A stretch of 64,000 bases of DNA, from assembly GCA_024449915.1 (NCBI GenBank), contig JAMZAV010001820.1:1-64000 (forward strand). Direction: 5' to 3'. Positions 53,041 to 64,000 of this stretch are shown here, in pieces. The notes beneath the pieces were generated by a model. The model worked only from the letters and a program-made list of their open reading frames with translations, did no database searches and was not told where the DNA came from. The DNA is from Sweltsa coloradensis. Its lineage: Eukaryota; Arthropoda; Insecta; Plecoptera; Chloroperlidae. The first letter of the stretch is position 1; every line of letters starts with the position of its first letter. A program made the translations under genes and the position numbers.

Positions 53041-55088
53041 ACCAACTGAGTCACGAGTGGCTTGCATTTTATTTCGTCTTAACGCAGATATATTTTAACA
53101 GGTGTGACATCGTTTCAATCATCTTCCATCTCGGAAATATAAGCAAGACCTGCACATATTTAAGCGATTCCTTCGATGGTCTTGGATTGCGTCATTTCCG
53201 GAGGAATAACAGCGCAAACTATTGCAATACGCTATATGAATCGCTGGCCTAGTTAGTTAATTGGGCATGTAAGGTGGAGAATGCAGTGACATTTGCCTTT
53301 ACGCATTTACTATTTGCTTATGTAGTACATTGCCACTTCTATTTATTATTAGTTTGAGCTAAAAAAGTATTGCTACATCTTGTTGCATCTTGCTACTTGG
53401 CCGATCAAGTTACTTTACTAGAGCTATACGATTCACTTAGCATTAAAGGTTGCTTTTATTCTATCTGTTTTGTTTAATTTAATTTAAAGTGTTATGTCTA
53501 GACAACCTCCTCCTCCCTCTCCTTCCCTTTGCATCTATCTTTATTCGAATAGCAGGGTAGCTACAATCGATTGCCGTAAGCTTTGAACGATGTTATAAGT
53601 TTCTTTTTGTCCGGATCTTCGATGACATCTGTTCCAGGATACATTTTAGCTTTACTCTAGCCTACATCTTCTGGAATTGTGTGTGTCATAATTTTGTCTT
53701 ATGCTGGATTCGAACCCACATTTCTTCGTTGCTTTTGAGTAAGCTTATCTTAGCTAGGATATGTTCCTGAATATCTAAGTTTTGAACACCTTTGACTTAT
53801 CATCGGCATCCCTGAATATTTATCAGTGAATCCGACACTGGTCTATAATAACGATGTATTATAGTTTTTAATTACATTAACTGTCAAGTAGCAGAATTGT
53901 TACATTGCACTGGAGCCAGTCTTATAATGATCAGTATGATTTTGTTGTGTCTTAAACTTTGCTATGTAACTATAGTTTGATTCATTTTGGAAAGTGAAAA
54001 CTGGGAGCCAAATTTATTTTCATACACCCTAGCCAAGAAATCTCCGAAGCTGCAATTGTGCAACACTGTATTGTTTACTTCCACGTCTTCTACAACGATG
54101 GGCTCTTAACATCAAAACAGGTGGTTCTCCAAGTCATAACCTTGTCTGTCTTTCATCAGAGCTGCAGCATATCACTGCAGGGCATTGATTGCATAAATCC
54201 TTGCTATAAAAACATCACTTTACAGCCGTTCAGAATGACTTTGATGGGTGTCTTAAAGGCGAGCTTGAAATTCCAATAGTGGTTTATTGTTCACGTAAAA
54301 TATGCCACATGTTGCGAATGAGGGGGAGTATTGAGAAATGATACAATGCCAGATTGACGTCGACAGCACGAAGAAATTGGGCTCGTTTCCAAAGATAGCC
54401 ACCAACACACATTCGGACTGGGCTCTATAACCGATTTACTGCTTTCTTCCATGCTCTTTTATATTTTCATGTTCAAGTTTTTTAAAGGCTGACAAAATCT
54501 TTAACATATTTTTTAAACTTAAAAATAATTGTCCATAATACCCTTTGATTAAGTTATACACTTGAGCTCAAACTAATCATAATCTATCATTTGATTTTGT
54601 TAAATTCCATGTTTTGAACTTTTCCGAACAAAGATTGTTTTCCATCTGAAACAGTGAAGCGCAATTACATTTCTTTCACGTTTGAGACGATTCTATGATA
54701 GAACATGAGGCATAAAATGTACGCAATGGAATTTCTAGTTGTATTGTATTGTAATTATTTGCATTGTCGAATTACATTAATGATGTTGTAGCAAGCACGA
54801 ACATCGCAACATAAGCATTGTCAAATTTCTTAAGATAATGTACATTGAATTACTTACAGACTTAAGTAGAAGCTATGATATTTACCAATGCATGCCTCTT
54901 ATTATGACAACGGCCTACTGAACAATGAATTAGCATTAGATTAATTTTTTCCATTAAGAGCAATATGCTCATAGCCACTTTTATCTACAATAACATCGGG
55001 CCTATACTCCTAAGCTAAGTTATAAAAAGGCCCTAGATCCAGAACATTTCTATTTTCTATCATTGATCAGGGGTATTTTCACTCTTTG

Positions 55089-55800
55089 ATTTTTTTATAC
55101 ATTGTAAAAACATTTTTCAATAAGGTAACTTCTAAACTTTCTTGTAAATATAATCAGGGTTGTGACATTGTTTACTATCATCTGTCGGTGGTTAACCCCA
55201 GAATCTATTCTTGCGTGGACAGGAGCTTTATCGATGATCTTCAGTTTAGTAGTTGTCATGTGTAGGTTGTCCCTGTTCCGTGTATTGTATAAGAATTTTT
55301 CAGAAAGAAATTCATGATGGTGTTCCCACACATACATTATCGTTGTGTAAATGTCCTTGAAAGGGACAGTAAGGATTTCTACGGTTTAAAATACGATTTG
55401 AATAATTGAGTTGATATACCTTATTATTGCCCTGTTTTGAAGCCTGAAGATTTTTAGACTGTTTTTGCTGCTGTTTCCCCAGACTACTATGCCATAATTA
55501 ACATATGATTCAATAAGTCACAGTGCATGGTATGCGATTTAAGTAACTTCAATTGCAGTACTGTTTTAGTTGTTTTATTACAAATATACCTGAACTGATA
55601 TTTTTGGCTACAAATTCCACATGGTCGTTCCATGTGAGGTTTTCGTAACGGCGTAACTTCAACATTGTTGCTACCCTTACCTGCTCTAGTCCGCGTTCTC
55701 CTTTAAACATGTCTACTTCCCTACTGCATTTGTTACTTGGGTTAAATATCATGGTATTGTTTTTACTCGGGTTGACTTTAAGATTTCCGATAATTTAATA
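55089..55800 (-). pseudogene. Non-LTR retrotransposon RT C-terminal remnant
   Basis: On the minus strand it has MIFNPSNKC, ENLTWNDHVEFVAKNISSGI and FVIKQLKQYCN, then (other frames) YGIVVWGNSS, LQNRAIIRYI, and finally TRNRDNLHMTTTK near 55280-55250 and a closing FRSYLIEKCFYN. This is the thumb and post-RT region of jockey/CR1-type LINEs (LTW..H...., YG...WG, Q.RA.R.I, TR....L). It has several frame breaks and no catalytic RT core. It may belong with the ORF1 relic at 14930-15690 but is 40 kb away. Confidence 0.75.
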
Positions 55801-56324
55801 TTCAATAACTTACAATTAAACAAGTACACATTTTGTTTTTATTATTCCAAGTTCTGGTTTTATTTGATGCTGGACGTTAATATCCTGTGAGTGACAATGA
55901 TGTTACTATGCGCGCCTTCTATACCCTCACCTCGCCCATGCACGTGAATGCTGCCGCTGTATAAGCTCCTAAACAAACTATCTTTTACTTCGAATTAATG
56001 GCGACGCAAATCTGCAATTATGCTCAACAGCAGCTCAAGTCTCAAATAAACGAAGTACTAATAACAATTTAACGGAGCATCACGTGCCAAGACGTAGACT
56101 ATACAGATCAGAGTTTGATGTGTGCATATACGACGCGATTCCGCTCTAAGGAAATTGGAAACTAACAACATTTATAACAAGTTTTACATTTCAATTTCTT
56201 CTAATTCTGTTATATATAGCTAACAAACCTTGTACCATATATTTAAGAAGGCCCCCCCCCCCCACATGCCTTGTTCTCCCCCTTGACCCCTTGTCCCCCC
56301 GCGTCACCCCTTACGTCCCTCCCT

Positions 56325-56385
56325 TCGTCTCGATTAGCCAAGTTGCATAAATATGAGACGTTAAGCAATATCCAATCAATCAAAA
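56325..56385 (+). repeat. SINE-like tail, second copy
   Basis: CTCGATTAGCCAAGTTGCAT and AAATATGAGACGTTAAGCAA, then CAATCAATCA, match the tail that abuts the filamin exon at 8849. The C-rich body upstream (56252-56320) has no recognised promoter boxes. Confidence 0.5.
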
Positions 56386-57469
56386 AATCCAGCGAGTGGT
56401 CTTGTCCTGTGAGTAAGCAGTTAGGGCATCATCTGAGGGAACCTCAACAAGGATTGCCGGTGCATACTCCTCGGTGTAGCGTTGAGTGAGCATGAGCGTG
56501 GGAGAGAGTGCTTCCGTCCACCAACACCGGCTGTCGTCGCAGACCAAGTGTTTAATGTACCCGAGAGTTATTTTCAGGTCATTGGGGGGAATAAGCTAGA
56601 AATAGAGGGAGCGTTTCTGTTGGACGTTTGTTTTTTGGTAAAGAAACATTTTTAAAACGTTGGGTAAGATATCTTGAGATCACGAATACTAGCCCGAGCA
56701 CTTCCAATTAGTCATTGCTGATGATTCGTCGCTGCGGACAGCTGAAAAACAACAGACTTTTCATTAACGGACACTTCATTAATAAACCAAACTCCCAACG
56801 TTGACTTTACCATGAAGTAGACATTTAGTGCAAGTCAAACAATGTGATGTTTACTACAATTAGTGTAAAATTATTGCGGTAACACAAACAAGGTAACGCT
56901 TCATAAAACAGAGCCGCTTTGATGTTTGCTGACTAGAGCGACTGAGCACTTCACCAGAGCAAAGCGTGGAATCTGACGAGAGTTTTCCAATCCATCCACT
57001 ATCCTAGTACCCCTTTACCCTACCTGCCCTAATATATACCGTGTTAAGTTCAAAGACGAGCTCAAGCTAGCTTCTTTTTATCACCGTAGTCAAATAACGT
57101 GTTATAAAATTGAAAATGACGCAAAGCGACAAATAGTTTATGGTTTATCAGGAAGATGTAATGTTCAGTTTATCGCCATCTTGACATTGCCCTGCATGGG
57201 GATGGGTTATCATCAGAGACATCAGTAACTCCATGCTCTGTTGACAACCCAGCAATGTGCCTATCTCCACCTCGCTGGTCCGTGTCTACCCAGGTATCCA
57301 CATTATAATTCGCAAGCAGTTTTCCCCAGTCAGTTGTTCGTAATATTTACTGCCACCTGATGGTTGCATTATGAACATTGGAAATAATTGTCCATGACCC
57401 AGCTTAGACAACCCCCCGTCGGGGAAGGTTAAGCTATTTCAATTTCAATTTCATTTTCAAATGAGATCA

Positions 57470-57990
57470 AATTGAAGCATGGTTTATTGGATGAGCGTAG
57501 CGAGCGAAGCGAAGATTTCATTTCACTACACTGGAGAAAAATATCCGGAGTGTTTTTCTTTTTTTTCTTTTTTTCTGTTTGTATTTTTGTGTGTCTGTTA
57601 ACACGATTCCGGCTAAACCGATACTCCAATTGCGCTGAAATTTTCTGGAGACCTTCGAAATCTCTGAACTAAGAACTGCCACGTTTTTGAGCGCAATCGA
57701 AAAATTATTTCTCATGAAAATCGCAATTTTACGATTTTTTTTCGATTTTTAAAAATTTTCTTAAACTAACACCTACATGCTTTATCTGAATGTAATTATT
57801 TTTTCACAGAACCTTTATTTTATGAATTTAGGTATTCTTGTGAAATTTGAGCGCCATCGAAAAACTATTTCTCATGAAAATCGAAATGTTACGTTTTTTT
57901 TCTTTTTTAAACAATTCTTTGACTTATTGACAATTACATGCTTTATCTTATTGTAATGATTTTTTCACTGAACCTTAATTTTATGAATTA
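57470..57990 (-). repeat. Dispersed AT-rich repeat family (copy 4, reverse)
   Basis: GAGCGTAGCGAGCGAAGCGA, a T-rich run with CTGTTTGTATTTTTGTGTGT, ACCTTCGAAATCTCTGAACT, CTGCCACGTTTTTGAGCGCA, then two or three repeats of ATCGAAAAATTATTTCTCAT with TTACGATTTTTTTTCGATTT, continuing to about 58060. It is the best-kept copy of the family. Confidence 0.55.
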
Positions 57991-60267
57991 ATATATTCGT
58001 GTAAAATGTGTGCGCAATCGAATAATTATTTCTTCTGAAAATTTCAATATTACGATTTTTTCCTTTTTTTAAATTACGATTTATTAAAAAATTTAAAAAT
58101 TTAAGTTAATTTTTTATTAAATTTAATTTAATTTTTAAAAAATCTTCAACAAAGTAATGATTTTTTCACAGAACAACAGAAAATCCGCATAACACATGGC
58201 AGCTCAATGCACCAATTACGCTCATCCAACAACGCGGCGGGACTTAAAGCGTTTTCCTAGTTTAATGAATATGGAATGTGCAATAGCCAATAAATTTAAC
58301 GACGCCATATGATTGTGGCTTGAACAGAAGAATGCCTTACGGAACGGAATTCAATGGGTCTTATTTTCAACGATCAACTGAATCAATGGTGACGGTGAAC
58401 TGGAAATACCAATTCACATGCTTAGATAACACATGTATTATAGATCGAATGAAATGGATTTGAAATTAAACAATTATGGAACATGTTTTGGAAAACGTAT
58501 CTTATGCATTTAAACTTTAGCTGTTCAAGCGTTGTGCAATTAGTAAAACAAATCATCAATAGATAGAACTGGTCTGATCAAGCTTGAGATATCAAATCCT
58601 TGAATTTTGCCCATTAATTTTATTTGTTAACTATTATTTACAAAGCACATATAATAAATGTTTAGAGAAATATTATAACGTTAATGATTCAAAGTCAAAA
58701 GTGTTTGGCTGTTTGACTATACATTGAAATGTACATTAAATAAACGAGACTATACAATAAGGATGAACGGCAACGACAAACTCTGAAAGTTCAACGTTTC
58801 CGCGTTGTTCATTCGAATAATTAACAGTTTTTATTCATATCAAACCAAAGTGGCTGGCACTATCGTTATAATTAGAAATTTACATCTATAAAGGCTCCAA
58901 TTTATGGTTGTTTGCCTGAAAGGAAGCTGGAAATCATTGGCAACCGTTGTTTAATCCCACGACTTAATGTGAGCAAAGCTTACGGTTATTTAGACAAGAA
59001 AAGGAAATTTACAAACCAGCTTATTTTTAAGAAGAAAAATTATATTTAAAAAAATCTCAAAGTCAAGTTATAGGCGTTGTCAGAAGTTTGTTTTGTCTGC
59101 GACCCGATCGAGCGCGTGTTAGTGTGGCTGGAGATGCCCACCTGTTGTCTAAATCTTTGTAATATTGTAAAGAGACGAAGTTTATTACGAACCGCCGGCG
59201 AGGATGCCAAACATTCACCATATAATTAATATTGTATGCAGAGTTAAAAGTATTCGAAACCCCTATTTTCCTTGCCAGAAAAATAAGAGTGCCAAATTAT
59301 TTGTGTTTTCATAAACGCTTATCTTACAGCTCAAAGCTAAAAATTGCTATCTTTGCCACCCGATTGTTTCTTGCTATTCTTAACTTGTGTCTTGGGCAAG
59401 TTCCACAAAATAGGGAAAAGTTTAGTTACTATGTCAAAAAAGGGATAATAGGAATTTACAGTTTCGTCGAAACCACGGTTAGATGAGCTCGTACAAGCTT
59501 TTTTACAATGTGAAATGTCTATTTTAAAAATATTTTGATCGCCAAAGTCAGCGAAGGTTACATATACATTCTGGACTACTTTTTGGCATCTAATTTTCAC
59601 CCAAACAAATTGAAACGAGGATAATGTTCAGGAATCAGGAAGGATATATGCGCTTGTCTATCAGACAACATTTCCATACTTCAAATATATGTTTCCTATA
59701 TAAGCTTGGCAAAGTAACTTACTACCAATTTGTCTCTCTTATGGCACATTTACTGCCACTAATTTAAGAAAATGATAAAAGGTGCTGTGATAGAGAGAAC
59801 CGCAAATACTTCCTGAACTACCTACTTACATCTCTAGGGTGAAAATAAGTGGTCAAAAGCGTTCTCGAATAAACCCTCGCATTCTGCATTAAAGCCTGGT
59901 TTGCCATCTCTTCCAACAGTCTTAAATCCTACAAGATTTTTTTTAAAGTGAACCATCTATACAAATTCGTAGAAAACCTGCCCAAAATTTTAAAATTATG
60001 GGTTCCAGTTTATTCTTGGCAGCCCCAAAAGTCTCTCGACCCAGCTTAATTTTAGTTGTTTTTACTATAGGTGGTCAGTGCTCGAAATAATAATTTGAGA
60101 CAGCTCCGGCTGCAGTCAAAACCTTTTTGGCAGTAACCCGACTTTTGTCTTATTATTTACGTTTTATTAGTTAATATTTGAACTTGAAAAATGTCTGTTA
60201 ACTGTAAATTTGTTTCTTAAATAAATAGTTACATGAATGATGGATGATGATGATGATGATGATTATG

Positions 60268-60757
60268 TCCTGATTTTTCAAGCCAATTCGAGTCCGAGTA
60301 CTTATTTTACTCTTTGACTTTACTTACAATATGTACAGTAATAAATTTATTTGGTGTGTATGTAGGCACCAAAAGTAGAGACAGAGTAACATTTAATTCA
60401 TTTTAAGATGTAATCTATCTCTATACAATTTTAAAGATCAAGCACAAATTGTTATTAGGGCTAGGAACAAAATATAATTCAATAATTGATATTACTTGAA
60501 AATGTCACTATAAATATTATAGCCATACAGTGACATTTTATTATTTGTGCCAAAGAAGTTCAAAACAACCATAAAGAATAACAATTTGTATCAAAATACT
60601 GGTCCAACTAGCTAATCAGGGTTGGTGAGGAAGCTTCAAAATGAATAATACGTTGTTTATGTTTTACACTCGCGCGCGACCCGGCACCTCCACCAAAATC
60701 ATTATTTTTTTCAATTCTCGACTCGACTCGAAATTTCGGGTACTCGCACACCCCTAC
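60268..60757 (-). mobile_element. hAT-like MITE, reverse, truncated at one end
   Basis: On the minus strand it begins AGGGGTGTGCGAGTACCCGA (60757 downward), with TCGAGTCGAGTCGAGAATTG, the 20-nt motif TTTTGGTGGAGGTGCCGGGT at 60698-60679, and the family interior. It ends near 60268 in AATCAGGA without the final terminal repeat. Same family as 10906-11579. Confidence 0.7.
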
Positions 60758-62741
60758 TAAATATATATTGTGTGAACAGTGTAAGATTAATACCTTTAAA
60801 CGAAATTTTTGATCTGTGGAAAATCAACTATTTAATGCTATCTGTATGGGAAATTACTAAGTAGTGTAGTGTAGTGTAGTCTATGGGAACACAGGACAGG
60901 TAGCCCGAGAGGAAGTTCGTAATTTCAATCTTTACTCCTGAATTCGGCGGAATTCGACAGCGTTTGGTACTTTTAAAGAACGTAAAAATCGTTAATGTTC
61001 CCTCAAAATATCAACTTGTTATAGAAGAGCAACGCTTACCAAGAAAGTACCCTAAAAGGAGCTAGTCCCAATAGCAACGCGTTTCTTCACGAGGAGGCTC
61101 CACACATTGCCCACGTGATACAAGTTATAGGCCTTATTTCTTGTGGTTCCTGCTCAAACTGTGTGCAATGTGTACTTAAATTCCTTAAATAATTATTTTA
61201 ACGTCCACCCTATTCAGTAATAAAAACGGATTTACACATGGAGAGCAATGCGAGTGCAAGTACGTTAAAACTGTGGCTAGTAATGCTATACTTGTCAATA
61301 CTTTACTGGGAGTGTGCTTCGGAACACTTACTAACACGTACTGGGTGGGGACTCGGTGCGCTCGGAAGAATCTGATCCTATGTTAGTTTGTTAGGACAAC
61401 CTTAAATATTTAGTAGGTCTGAAAATAGTTTTTATTTCGGAGGGCATTGCATACCTCGATGTCAAGGATTCAATAACAGTGACCATCTGGCTTTCTTCAT
61501 GATCAGCCTTCGTAAATGACTTGGGGGGGGGGGGGCAAAATTAAGTTCTAGAGTATATTCTACAACATTAATAACACGCTTTAGTTAAACTATGGTTTGT
61601 ATTATTATTTTGTTTAATCATTTATTCTATCGTTTTTTGAAAATTGTAATGACCGTTTCAGTCAAGAATTATACACATGTACAAACATTATTATTGGTGA
61701 TGATCCAGAAACAAATGGAAACTGGAAAATGTTTATAAAGCGCCCTTCATTTCTATTTCCACGACATTTGTGTGATGTCATGTCATGCTATTCGGTTATG
61801 TGTACCGGAGCGTGTATTCTCGAAGCCCTTCTTACATGAACAAGATTCTACTCTTTTTGACAGATACTAAGCTGAAGGAACACCTACAAAGAGTCACGCC
61901 CCGCTCTGGTTTGACATGTGGTGGTTGCGACAAATGCTGGATTTAGAATGCAAAAAACACGCACTGTCATGTTTCCGTCATAACCTAAATATAGTGGAAG
62001 AATAGTTTGGGTGACCACCATGATTCCGCGAACAATACTCTTTCTAAAATGGCTAAGAGAACATCATTGGGTATAGTCACGGAGCAGCTTCAATTCGGTA
62101 GGTGGAACGCCTTGGTTGAAACAACAAAGTATACGTGAGCATTTATCCCTAATTTATGTAATCGTAATCAACACTCAAATAGCGCCATTGTGCTCGTTGA
62201 GACGCCATCAACAGCAACAAGTTAGTTTCGAGTCTGCGATCGGATACGACTGCCCGTCGATCCATCATCTGTGACGGACACCATATGCTTTCATTTCCAC
62301 TCAGCCTTCACAGTTGAAAATGCCATACGTTGAGAGTATTTGACAAAACACAAGTAAACAAGGAGTGCAGATATAAGTGGGGTTTTCTTCTGAATTAGTG
62401 TTTGAATTGGATACAGTCGCAACATTCAAATATTGAAACGCTTAATTGCAATTTGCAATTGCAAAACGTTACAAATATATGCTTAACATGTCTAGCCAAA
62501 GCCCTATAATATTTTAACTTAATATTCACAAACACAAAGCATAACGTTATTACAGTTTCCTATAGCTTCATTTCTGAATTGTGATCAACATTAGGGACAT
62601 GACGTATTTAGCATTTATTTCCCTGTATTTCCCTAAAAGTTGGCGTCGTTTTCAAGCACAGATATTCTACACACTATTATTGGAACCACACATTATCCAG
62701 ACAAGCAGCGAGTACCCGAACTAGGGAGCAAAGCTACTTAA

Positions 62742-63366
62742 GGCTATTCCACCGCGTTTTTCTATTTTCCAAAATATGCTACTAAGTTAAAATATAGTGA
62801 ATGGCTTTGAAACATGGCTATTTTAGAAAATCAAAAATATTTTTTCCAAATTTTTCGGATCCGGTACACGGCCAATATAGCCACCTCAAAATAATTTCAA
62901 ACTTCAATTCGCCAGGGCACACCATTCAACGTAGGGTGTTGTGCTTTTGTGACATTAATTTTCAACTGTTTTTCTTTGGACTGACTGAGAGAAAACAGAT
63001 TTATTTTAACAATTGTCTTTTCTGCGAATTTTTTCGTTTGGCGGTACAAATCGGTAAAAAATACCGCCAAACGAAAAAATTCGCTGGAAAGACAATTGTT
63101 AAAATAAATCTTTTTTCTCTCAGTCAGTCCATAGAAAAACAGTTGAAAATTAATGTCACAAAAGCACAACACCGTACGTTGAATGGTGTGCCCTGGCGAA
63201 TTGAAGTTTGAAATTATTTTGAGGTGGCTATATTGGCCGTGTACCGGATCAGAAAAATTTGGAAAAAATATTTTTGATTTTCTAAAATAGCCATGTTTCA
63301 ATGCAATTCACTATATTTTGACTTAGTCGCATAATTTGGAAAATAGAAAAACGCGGTGGAATAGCC
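62742..63366. mobile_element. Foldback element: 305-bp arms around a 15-bp loop, TTAA on both sides
   Basis: Arms 62742-63046 and 63062-63366 have identical lengths and only scattered differences. The ends are GGCTATTCCACCGCGTTTTT and its inverse. TTAA stands at 62738-62741 and 63367-63370, which would fit a TTAA target duplication. There is no transposase; the mirrored open frames are a consequence of the palindrome. A much older copy is at 47505-48097. Confidence 0.8.
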
Positions 63367-63406
63367 TTAATCAACCGATCTACGAAGGATACACATAGTG
63401 ATATAT

Positions 63407-63425
63407 TTTGGTGGAGGTGCTGGGT
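63407..63425 (-). repeat. Solo copy of the tRNA-Ala-3'-end-like motif (one change)
   Basis: TTTTGGTGGAGGTGCTGGGT on +, i.e. ACCCAGCACCTCCACCAAAA on minus. It lies 41 bp beyond the foldback element. The remainder to 64000 is AT-rich with nothing recognised. Confidence 0.7.
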
Positions 63426-64000
63426 TTAGGGATTGTTCTCTGTTTGAATGAAACTATTTCCGTCCCCCTGACCTCCAGGGTCACCAAAACCATTCCGTTT
63501 AAAAATGATTCTAAGGTCGACCATGTTGTCTTAATTTCACTAACTTAATTGAGATTAATCTCATTATTTCGAATTAATTCAATTAACGCGAAAGTTATTC
63601 AAATAAGTTTTAAGAAACCAATATTATTTGATTCGTTGTGGTCAAATTGTTCTTATGTGATACACTAGGTGACTGTGGTACGTGAATAAGAAACTTAAAA
63701 TTGGGATTTAATAAATTTCTTATTTCGTTGAATAATTAATCAGCAAGTTACAAGAATTTCGTTTAGGGACATACAATTTTGGATTTATTGGCGTTATTTC
63801 AGTAATTTCATGACAATTGATGAGTTTTTCAAATGCATAATTTTATTAATAATATAATAATCAAAAAGTGATATAATTTCAATTAGTTGTTATAATATGT
63901 AAATATATTTAAAAACTATTGTTTTACTAACTACTATTAGCATTTTTGTAGATAATTAAAAATCAATTAAAACGGTGCCTTCGATGGTTGATTCAAACCC

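Larger units (their letters stand above)
40744..64000 (+). other. Intron or post-rod-1 region without recognised filamin exons
   Basis: At least 23 kb in which I found no Ig-repeat exon. Contents: hAT transposase relic, foldbacks with GAAACG cores (44.1-46 kb), candidate promoter (46.5-46.9 kb), foldback elements (47.5-48.1 and 62.7-63.4 kb), minisatellites (48.4 and 52.3-53.0 kb), a hAT MITE (50.9 kb), a LINE RT relic (55.1-55.8 kb), SINE tails and a MITE (60.3-60.8 kb). 41700-43870, 48620-50900, 53050-55080, 58200-60260 and 60760-62730 show nothing I can support. A hinge exon without sequence conservation could have been missed. Confidence 0.55.

Noticed and set aside
62801..63301. Two 134-136-codon open frames on opposite strands with nearly the same protein
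   Set aside because: They are mirror readings of the two arms of one palindrome (62742-63366); low-complexity, F/K/N-rich, no known domain.

Overview
The window is animal nuclear DNA. It has AT-rich introns with GT..AG boundaries, GC-rich exons and many decayed transposable elements. The only host gene I can recognise is a filamin (actin-crosslinking protein), on the + strand throughout. The gene enters from upstream with CH1 already under way and leaves at the last exon seen, which ends Ig repeat 15 in vertebrate numbering. Seventeen exons (4,229 coding nt, 1,409 codons plus a split first codon) join with fully consistent splice phases. They encode the end of CH1, all of CH2 and 13 filamin-type Ig repeats, where the vertebrate rod-1 has 15. 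One exon is a 15-nt microexon. The repeat content (Penelope-like elements, hAT-type MITEs, tRNA-derived SINEs, jockey-like LINE pieces) suggests a marine invertebrate, perhaps a mollusc or other lophotrochozoan; this is a guess from repeat style, not a demonstrated assignment.

Layout. 1-462: two eroded copies of a CH1 exon followed by the intact one. 463-8097: CH2 exons among introns holding a Penelope-derived inverted-repeat element, a tRNA-like palindrome and foldbacks. 8098-25519: the dense rod-1 exons (R1 to the start of R15), with introns carrying a MITE, a LINE ORF1 relic and a Penelope RT relic. 25520-40607: a 15-kb intron with a head-to-tail hAT-like dimer inside a 43-bp minisatellite, a palindromic-unit minisatellite, a 1.4-kb hAT-type element with 371-bp internal tandem repeats that split a SINE, and another SINE. 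40608-40743: the end of R15. 40744-64000: at least 23 kb without a recognisable filamin exon. That stretch holds a hAT transposase relic, a possible internal promoter with a non-coding first exon (46.5-46.9 kb), two related foldback elements, 38-bp and 73-bp minisatellites, a LINE RT relic and a reverse-oriented MITE.

The most unusual signal is a 17-20-nt sequence, ACCCGGCACCTCCACCA (usually followed by AAA), found about 14 times on both strands. It looks like the 3' end of a mature tRNA-Ala including the CCA that is added after transcription. Other points to check are the tandem hAT dimer with one outer 8-bp target duplication, repeated hammerhead-like GAAACG cores at Penelope-like termini, the frame-neutral microexon, and the possible internal promoter placed where a short C-terminal filamin isoform would be expected to start. 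No database search was possible; family names rest on recognising motifs.
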